NCBI GenBank assembly: GCA_902801205.1
Contig: CADCHE010000002.1
Location: 1 to 64,000, forward strand
Reading direction: 5' to 3'
Source: an uncultured Bacteroidia bacterium
GTDB taxonomy: Bacteria > Bacteroidota > Bacteroidia > Bacteroidales > UBA932
DNA: 64,000 nt
In this document: in pieces, positions 58,377-64,000 of the stretch
Layout of the letters: each line of letters begins with the position of its first letter
How positions within the stretch are numbered: position 1 is the stretch's first letter
Made by a program: the position numbers and the translations under genes
The notes under the pieces: model-generated
Seen by the model: the letters and a program-made list of their open reading frames with translations, nothing else
The model's database searches: none
Told to the model about the DNA's origin: nothing

Positions 58377-59351
58377 ATGAAACGTGTTCTCTTCTTTTTC
58401 GCAGCCCTTGCAGCCGCTTTCTCCGCGGCGGGTCAGGGGGTTCCCTGCACGATGCCGCCGGCGCTGCAGCCGGGCGACACGGTCGTCATCCTCTCGCCCG
58501 CCTACCATTCCGATCCGAAATGGAAGCCGAAGACCGAAGAAATCCTGTGCCGCTGGGGCTACGTGCCTCTTTTCGGGCAGTATGTCGACAGCCTTTATGC
58601 GGGGGCTTACGCCGGCACGGACGCGCAACGCGCCGAAGACCTCCTCCGCGCCCTGAACGACCCTTCCGTCAAGGCGGTCATCTGCCAGCGGGGCGGCTAC
58701 GGCACCATCCGCCTGGCGGGCATGATTCCGCCGGAGGCCTTCGCGGCGCATCCGAAGTGGCTGGTCGGATTCAGCGATATCACCACCCTGCACAGCCTGT
58801 CGGTCTGCGCGGGTGTCGCCAGCATCCACGGTCCGGGCGGCTCCTCGATCGCTTCGGCGGACGGTGAAGACGAAGACAGTCAGGTGCTGCGCGAGATGCT
58901 GCGCGGTTACCTCCCCTTGTACGAAGTGCCCGCCCACGAATGCAATGTCCCCGGCCGCGCGCACGGCCGGCTGGTCGGCGGCAACCTGTGCACCTTCGCC
59001 GCCCTGGCCGGCACACCGTATGACTTCCTGACCTCGGCCGAGGACCTCATCCTCTTCATCGAAGAGACGGAAGAATCGTACCATGCCATCGACCGGTATT
59101 TCCAGATGCTCCGCGTCCACGGGGTGCTCGAGCATGTCCGGGGCGTCATCCTGGGCCGTTTCAACGCCTGCGGCGCCGATCTGGACTATCCCAGCGTGGA
59201 GGCCATGCTGGCGGCGTACTTCCGTCCCCTGGGCATCCCCGTCTGCTGCGGTTTCCCGGCTGGGCATGGCGGTCCCAACGCCCCCCTGCTGATGGGCGCC
59301 GACGTCACCCTCGACGTCACGTCCGAGAGCGCCGTCCTCCTTTTCCACTGA
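58377..59351 (+). CDS. ldcA: LD-carboxypeptidase (peptidase S66)
   Basis: 324 residues with signal peptide (MKRVLFFFAALAAAFSAAGQ). S66 fold: LQPGDTVVILSPAYHSDP, AVICQRGGYGTIRL, nucleophile Ser in WLVGFSDITTLHSL, Glu of the catalytic set in LILFIEETEESYHAIDR, and His in CCGFPAGHGGPNAPL. Removes the terminal D-alanine from tetrapeptides of recycled peptidoglycan. Unlike cytoplasmic LdcA of Proteobacteria it carries a signal peptide, so it likely works in the periplasm. Start chosen for the signal peptide; 58359 would add six residues. Confidence 0.92.
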   Translation: MKRVLFFFAALAAAFSAAGQGVPCTMPPALQPGDTVVILSPAYHSDPKWKPKTEEILCRWGYVPLFGQYVDSLYAGAYAGTDAQRAEDLLRALNDPSVKAVICQRGGYGTIRLAGMIPPEAFAAHPKWLVGFSDITTLHSLSVCAGVASIHGPGGSSIASADGEDEDSQVLREMLRGYLPLYEVPAHECNVPGRAHGRLVGGNLCTFAALAGTPYDFLTSAEDLILFIEETEESYHAIDRYFQMLRVHGVLEHVRGVILGRFNACGADLDYPSVEAMLAAYFRPLGIPVCCGFPAGHGGPNAPLLMGADVTLDVTSESAVLLFH

Positions 59352-59364
59352 TTACGGGGGAGGC

Positions 59365-60684
59365 CTAGAACGTCATCTCGCCGGAGCTGTAGAAATCGAG
59401 CAGCCGGGCGCCGAACAGCAACTCATAACGCGCCTGCACCACCTCGGAATCGGCCCGGAGCATCGCATCCCGCGACTGCGCGAACTCCGCCACGTTCGCC
59501 TTCCCGTTCTCGTAGCGTCCCTTCACCAGTTCGAAAGCATCACGCGCCGCCTGCGCCGCCTCCAGCCCGCTGGCATACCGTTCCTGCGCTGCGACCGCAT
59601 TGCTCCACGCCTGCTGGATCTCCTTGAACAGCGTCTTCTTCGTTTGTTCCAGCTGGAGCGTCTGGTAATGCTGGCTGAGCGTCGCCGCACGTACCTGATT
59701 CCGGTTCTGGCGGCCGGTAAAGACCGGCACCGACAGGCTCAGGCCCAGGAACTGGCTGAAATTGTTCTTCATCTGGTCGAAGAACGAAGCGGAGGGCGCC
59801 GCGCTCATCGTGTAGTAATTGGTGCCGACGCCGCCGGACAGGCTGAGGGAAGGCAGGAAAGCCCCCTTCGCCATGCGCACCGTCCATTCCGACGCATCGC
59901 GCCGCAGCTCCTCCGCCCGGATGACGTCCCGCTCCGCCACGGCGTCCGCATAGACGGACTCCGGTGCCGGCAGCAGGATTCCCTCGACCGCGGCTTCCGG
60001 CCGGACGATGGTGAACCCTTCGGCGGAAGGCAGTTCGAGCAGTTGTGCAAGGTCGAGCAGTGAGAGATGCAGGTTGTTCGCCGCCCGCGTGGCGCCGAGC
60101 CGGCTCTGTCCGAGTTCCGCCCGCTGTTGGGCCACTTCGGCCGGACTGGCCTTGCCCGACCGTTCCAGCTGTACGAGCCGCTCGGTCTGGAGGGAGTCGA
60201 TGCTGACCTGGCGGCGCGCCACGTCCAGCAACTCCAGGTTGTAGAGGCTTTGCACAAAGGCCTGTGCCACGGCCACCCGGATGTTGTCCCGCGCTGCGCC
60301 GAGGTCGGCGGTGGCGGCCTCCAGGTTGAGTTCACCCTGCCGCACGGCGTTCTTCAGGCGGAATCCCTGGAAAACCGGAACGGAAGCCCCGACGTTGAGA
60401 CCGGTGCTGGTGGTGTTGGTGTTCGAGTACGTGTTGTCGGCCGTCAGGCCGCGGCCGAACGAGAAATTCTCGCTCAGGGAGGAACTCACGGAAGGCAGCC
60501 GGCTGCCGCGCGCATTGTCGAGTTCGATTTCCTGCTGGCGCACCTGCAAGTCGCGTTGCTGCAGAGAGATATTGCGCTCCAGCGCACGGGCGATGCAGTC
60601 GTCGAGCGTCCACGGCCCGGTGTGTTCCTGGGCGGCGCCGTCCAGGCAGGCGGCCAGGGCGAGGAGGAAGAGAAGACGTTTCAT
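59365..60684 (-). CDS. TolC-family outer-membrane efflux protein
   Basis: 439 residues with signal peptide (MKRLLFLLALAACLDGAAQ). TolC duplication: WTLDDCIARALERNISLQQR, LNVGASVPVFQGFRLKNAVR in the first half and GLSLSVPVFTGRQNRNQVRA in the second, with long helices between. Forms the outer-membrane channel of the efflux pump encoded with it. Last gene of the operon, 2 nt after the adaptor gene. Confidence 0.92.
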   Translation of the reverse strand: MKRLLFLLALAACLDGAAQEHTGPWTLDDCIARALERNISLQQRDLQVRQQEIELDNARGSRLPSVSSSLSENFSFGRGLTADNTYSNTNTTSTGLNVGASVPVFQGFRLKNAVRQGELNLEAATADLGAARDNIRVAVAQAFVQSLYNLELLDVARRQVSIDSLQTERLVQLERSGKASPAEVAQQRAELGQSRLGATRAANNLHLSLLDLAQLLELPSAEGFTIVRPEAAVEGILLPAPESVYADAVAERDVIRAEELRRDASEWTVRMAKGAFLPSLSLSGGVGTNYYTMSAAPSASFFDQMKNNFSQFLGLSLSVPVFTGRQNRNQVRAATLSQHYQTLQLEQTKKTLFKEIQQAWSNAVAAQERYASGLEAAQAARDAFELVKGRYENGKANVAEFAQSRDAMLRADSEVVQARYELLFGARLLDFYSSGEMTF

Positions 60685-60686
60685 GG

Positions 60687-61787
60687 CTAGCGTTTCTTTT
60701 CGTCGAACTTCCGGTTGCCGCGCACGCGGTCCCCTTCCCGGAGTCCGTCGCCGATCTCGATCATCACCCCGTCGCTCAGGCCGGTCGTCACCGCCGTCTT
60801 TTCATATTCCCCCTTCTCGCCGACCTTGTAGACGAAGGTGGAGTCGCCCTCGAAAGTGATCGTCCCCTCCGGGACGGCCAGCACCGAGTCGGCCTTTTCC
60901 AGGACGATCTGCGCGTTGGCGCTGTAGCCCGAACGGATCTTGACGCCCTCCTGAGGCTTCACGGCGGCCTTGATCTCGAACTGGTTGGCCCCGTTGTTCT
61001 GGACGGCCTTCGGCGAGATGTACTCCAGCGTAGCGTCCAGCTGGACACCCTGCAGGGCGCCCAGCGTGATGGTCATCGGCGTTCCCTCGTCGACGCGGCC
61101 GACTTCCGTCTCGTCCAGGTTTCCCCGGAAGATCAGGTCGTCCATGTCCGCTACGGTCGCGATGGTGGTGCCGTCGTTGAGGGTGTTGCTCTGGATCACC
61201 GAGTTGCCCACCTTCACGGGAATGTCCAGGATGAGGCCGGACACCGTCGCGCGGATGAGGGTGGAGGACGCCGTCGCGTTGCGCCGTGAGACACCGTCGC
61301 GGATGACTTCCAGCGACTCGTCCGCGGCCGATTTCTCTTCCTTCGCCTGCGCGAGGGCCTGCCGCACCTTGTCGTATTCTTCCGCGCTTACCAGCCGCTG
61401 GTCGTAAAGGGCCTGCTCGCGGTCGAAGTCGGTCTGCGCCTGCTTGAGGTTGATCTCGGCGATGCGGACCCGGCTCTGGGCGGCGCTCAGCTGCCCCATT
61501 TCCGGAATCACCTTCACCCGGGCGATCACCTCTCCCTCGCGGACCGTTTCGCCGGCCCGCTTGACGATCTCGGAGATGATGCCGCTGATCTGCGGCTTGA
61601 TGTTCACTTCGTCGCGCGGCTCGATGGCCCCGGTGACGACCGTCACCTTCTGCAGCGAGGTGCGGACGACCGTTTCCTCTTCGTATTCAACGGTTTCCGG
61701 CCGCGATTTCTTCCACAGGTGCCAGAAGGTCCCCAGGAAGACGAGGACGATGGCGCCCAGCACGATGTACTTGATGTATTTCTTCAT
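60687..61787 (-). CDS. Periplasmic adaptor (membrane fusion) protein
   Basis: 366 residues. One N-terminal membrane anchor (YIKYIVLGAIVLVFLGTFWH), then lipoyl/hairpin/barrel domains of the MFP family: VTGAIEPRDEVNIKPQISGI, ETVREGEVIARVKVIPEMGQ, LIRATVSGLILDIPVKVGNS, and the C-terminal VYKVGEKGEYEKTAVTTGLS. MacA-like. Links the inner-membrane permeases to the TolC channel. Start MKKYIKY preferred over an upstream ATG. Confidence 0.92.
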   Translation of the reverse strand: MKKYIKYIVLGAIVLVFLGTFWHLWKKSRPETVEYEEETVVRTSLQKVTVVTGAIEPRDEVNIKPQISGIISEIVKRAGETVREGEVIARVKVIPEMGQLSAAQSRVRIAEINLKQAQTDFDREQALYDQRLVSAEEYDKVRQALAQAKEEKSAADESLEVIRDGVSRRNATASSTLIRATVSGLILDIPVKVGNSVIQSNTLNDGTTIATVADMDDLIFRGNLDETEVGRVDEGTPMTITLGALQGVQLDATLEYISPKAVQNNGANQFEIKAAVKPQEGVKIRSGYSANAQIVLEKADSVLAVPEGTITFEGDSTFVYKVGEKGEYEKTAVTTGLSDGVMIEIGDGLREGDRVRGNRKFDEKKR

Positions 61788-61809
61788 ATCGTCGTTGTTT
61801 TTTATCTTC

Positions 61810-63066
61810 TCATTCGTCCCGCATCGCATCCACGGGCTTGATCTTCATCGCGCGGGCGGCCGGAGCCAGCCCCGCCGCCACGCCCAGGACCGAAAGCAGC
61901 AGCACCGCGCCGACCGCCGTCCAGAAGCCTACCTGGAAGTGCGCTTTCAGGATACCGTCGGTGGTGTTCGCCAGCTCGAGCCCGTCCAGGATGACCACGG
62001 CCAGTACCAGACCCGCGGCGCCGGCCACGAGGGTCATCACGAGGCTTTCGGTCATGATCTGCGACAGGATCATCCGCGGGGTCGCCCCGATGGCCCGGCG
62101 GATGCCGATCTCGGAGGTGCGCTCCCGCACCGTCACCATCATGATGTTCGACACGCCGATCACCCCGGCCAGCAGGGTGCCGATACCGATCAGCCAGATG
62201 AGGATGTTCACGCCCTTGAACAGGCTGTCGATCATGGCGAAGAACATCTCCGTGTTGAGGATCGGCACCGCTTTCTCGTCGGTCGGGTCGACCTGGTGCC
62301 CGGAAGCCACCGCCGCCCGGATCTTCGGGAGGATATCGCTCATCACCACGCCCTCCCGGGCCGTCACCGCGATCACGTCCACCGCGTCGCCTTTGTTGTA
62401 CAGCCGCTGCACGGTCGTGATGGGGATCACGACGGCCTCGTCGCCCCGTCCGTTGATGTTCACCACACTGTGGTCGTTGTAATCCACCCCAATCACCGTG
62501 TAGTACGACGCGCCGATCCGGATCCGCTTGCCCGTCGGGTCGTTCCCGCCCGGGAAGAGGTTCTGCCAGACCTGTTTCCCGATCACGCAGACCTTGCGCG
62601 CCTGCGCGACGTCCATCTCGGAGATGAACCGGCCGTACCGGATGGTGGGCGCCTCGATGCGGGCGTAGTCGGCCCGCTGGCCCCGTATGTTGATGCTGGA
62701 GGTGCGTTCTTCGTAGGTCGCCACGGGCCGGTCCCAGCCGAAACTCTGCGGCGAGATCACATCCAGTTCCGGGACCAGGGCGGCCAGCCGGTCGATGTCG
62801 CCCATCGACATGTTCCACCAGCGCCCTTTCCCGAGCCCCTTGTAGGGCTTGCTCGTCCGGTCGGTCCAGACCATCGCCGCGTTCGAAGAGAACGAGTTCA
62901 GCGACCCGGCCACCAGTTGCTTGACGCCCTTTCCGCCGCCGACCAGCAGGATGAGCATGAAGATGCCCCAGAAGACCCCGAAACCGGTCAGCAGGGTGCG
63001 TCCCCGGTTGCGTGACAGGGTGTCCAGGATTTCCTTGAACCGGTCTGTATCGAAAAAACGTCCCAT
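61810..63066 (-). CDS. MacB-like ABC transporter permease 1
   Basis: 418 residues. N-terminal helix (LLTGFGVFWGIFMLILLVGG), MacB_PCD periplasmic domain (about 50-280), then FtsX-type helices: LLAGVIGVSNIMMVTVRERT, SEIGIRRAIGATPRMILSQI and LLSVLGVAAGLAPAARAMKI. No ATPase domain in this protein. MacB-like permeases drive export of macrolide-like or peptide substrates through MacA and TolC. 22 nt before the adaptor gene and 1 nt after the other permease. Confidence 0.9.
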   Translation of the reverse strand: MGRFFDTDRFKEILDTLSRNRGRTLLTGFGVFWGIFMLILLVGGGKGVKQLVAGSLNSFSSNAAMVWTDRTSKPYKGLGKGRWWNMSMGDIDRLAALVPELDVISPQSFGWDRPVATYEERTSSINIRGQRADYARIEAPTIRYGRFISEMDVAQARKVCVIGKQVWQNLFPGGNDPTGKRIRIGASYYTVIGVDYNDHSVVNINGRGDEAVVIPITTVQRLYNKGDAVDVIAVTAREGVVMSDILPKIRAAVASGHQVDPTDEKAVPILNTEMFFAMIDSLFKGVNILIWLIGIGTLLAGVIGVSNIMMVTVRERTSEIGIRRAIGATPRMILSQIMTESLVMTLVAGAAGLVLAVVILDGLELANTTDGILKAHFQVGFWTAVGAVLLLSVLGVAAGLAPAARAMKIKPVDAMRDE

Positions 63067-63067
63067 C

Positions 63068-64000
63068 TTATTCCGCTCTCAATGCTTCGATCGGCCGTAC
63101 GTGCGCTGCCCGGCGGGCGGGTGCCAGCCCGGCCAGGGTCCCCGCGATGACGAGCAGCAGCGTCGCGCCCAGGCAGACGCCGAGCCCCACGGTCGGGTCC
63201 TTGAATACCGTCATCTGGAACAGCCCCACGTCCATGACCATGTTCTGCGAGATCTTGTCGAGGTATTCCGTGGCCACGACGCCCAGGAACATCCCCACAT
63301 AGCCGAAGAAACCGGTCACCAGGACGCTCTCCGTGAGGATGAGGCGCAGCAGCGAGCCCGGGGTGGCGCCGATCGCCTTCCGGATGCCCAGTTCGTGCGT
63401 GCGTTCCTTGACGGAGATGAGCATGATGTTCGACACGCCCACGATGCCGCTCAGCAGGGTGAGGATGCCGATGATCCAGAGGGCTGTCCGGATGATGCCC
63501 ATCGCCCCCTCCATCTCCATGTTCATCGTGAACCGGTTCCAGATGCCGATCGCGTTGTTGTCGTTCGGCGCGGCCCGGTGCGCGAGGTTCAGTTTCTTCC
63601 GGTAGGCCTGTTCGAAGGCCTCGTTCGCTTCCTTGGTCTTCAGGCCGTGGAAGGAGAAGTACAGTTCGTCGACAGTGTCTCCGCGCCGGTACAGGGTGCG
63701 CAGCGTGCTCATCGGGATGTACATCCGCGACCCGCCGCCCCGTTCATCCGGCCGGATGATGCCCACGACCTGGAAGGGGATCCCGTTGATATTCACGAAC
63801 TTCCCGATCAGTTTACGGGCCTTTCGCGCCTTCTCGCGGACGGAAAGCCCCGCCTCCCGCGCGTCGGAGGTGCCGAGCAGTTCCCGCGCCTCGTTGCTCC
63901 CCATGACGACGACCTTCCGCTGCTCCCGCATGTCGAGGTCGCTCAGGAAGCGCCCGTACATCAGTTCGAGTTTCTCCATGGCGGCGAAACCCGGTTCGAC
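63068..64000 (-). CDS. MacB-like ABC transporter permease 2 (partial, cut by window edge)
   Basis: Only the last about 310 codons are in the window; the 5' end lies beyond 64000 and the frame is open to the edge. The visible part has the end of a periplasmic domain (KFVNINGIPFQVVGIIRPDE) and the FtsX helices (LLSGIVGVSNIMLISVKERT, HELGIRKAIGATPGSLLRLI, TLAGLAPARRAAHVRPIEAL). Paralogue of permease 1. Such pairs usually follow an ABC ATPase gene, which would be to the right. Confidence 0.9.
   Translation of the reverse strand, partial: VEPGFAAMEKLELMYGRFLSDLDMREQRKVVVMGSNEARELLGTSDAREAGLSVREKARKARKLIGKFVNINGIPFQVVGIIRPDERGGGSRMYIPMSTLRTLYRRGDTVDELYFSFHGLKTKEANEAFEQAYRKKLNLAHRAAPNDNNAIGIWNRFTMNMEMEGAMGIIRTALWIIGILTLLSGIVGVSNIMLISVKERTHELGIRKAIGATPGSLLRLILTESVLVTGFFGYVGMFLGVVATEYLDKISQNMVMDVGLFQMTVFKDPTVGLGVCLGATLLLVIAGTLAGLAPARRAAHVRPIEALRAE

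Overview
The window reads as a chromosomal segment of a GC-rich member of the Bacteroidales (Bacteroidota). Evidence: almost every gene start is preceded by the Bacteroidota -7 promoter element TAnnTTTG (mostly TATCTTTG or TATTTTTG); Shine-Dalgarno sites are not conspicuous; the proteins are typical of the phylum (outer-membrane barrels ending in F, GH9/GH78/DUF6259 glycosidases, SSS symporter, b558-type succinate dehydrogenase anchor). The GC content and gene style suggest a Rikenellaceae-like or uncultured gut/rumen lineage, but the species cannot be named. No insertion sequence, prophage, integrase or CRISPR array was seen.

Layout. 1-7.2 kb is accessory: small secreted proteins, an esterase, a small secreted protein resembling a glycosidase tail, an AT-richer CoiA-like nuclease fused to a C-terminal extracellular-type domain, a HicB-like/membrane/DUF4359 fusion, and a tandemly duplicated secreted-protein family with a deleted copy. 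7.2-13.7 kb has sbcDC plus a phosphodiesterase and a serine hydrolase with repeat expansion. 13.7-14.65 kb is a gene-free, repeat-rich gap with a 75-nt quasi-palindromic element. 14.65-21.65 kb: isochorismatase-fold hydrolase, a three-gene operon (protease/propeller/barrel protein, DUF296 protein, K+/H+-type antiporter) and a phosphodiesterase-type alkaline phosphatase. 21.65-30 kb: Gfo/Idh oxidoreductase-rhamnosidase-HrpB operon, a Tat metallophosphatase and a lipoprotein. 30-32.6 kb: trpB2 behind a complete ribosome-mediated tryptophan attenuator, an orphan sdhC and two tRNAs. 32.7-36.8 kb: TonB_C-like secreted protein, small barrel, symporter, ispF.

36.8-43.7 kb holds two copies of one three-family module: a eukaryotic-type Ser/Thr kinase with one membrane segment, a small predicted DNA-binding protein, and a secreted helical/barrel protein. 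One copy is an operon headed by an EF-hand/leucine-rich lipoprotein; the other is split between strands. This is my best candidate for an undescribed signalling system. 43.7-49.1 kb: a secreted toroid-fold glycosidase-like protein, a GNAT acetyltransferase carrying a sevenfold cysteine-containing repeat, a second copy of the 75-nt element, a flavin reductase and a second EF-hand/LRR lipoprotein. 49.1-57 kb: GH9-deacetylase fusion, purF, small membrane protein, alpha/beta hydrolase and DUF6259 glycosidase. 57-64 kb: YfcC-type transporter, LD-carboxypeptidase, and a MacAB-TolC-like efflux operon that runs off the right edge.

Starts were set from signal peptides, overlaps with neighbours and the position of TAnnTTTG; in several genes this element lies only 4-7 nt before the ATG, suggesting leaderless or near-leaderless mRNAs.
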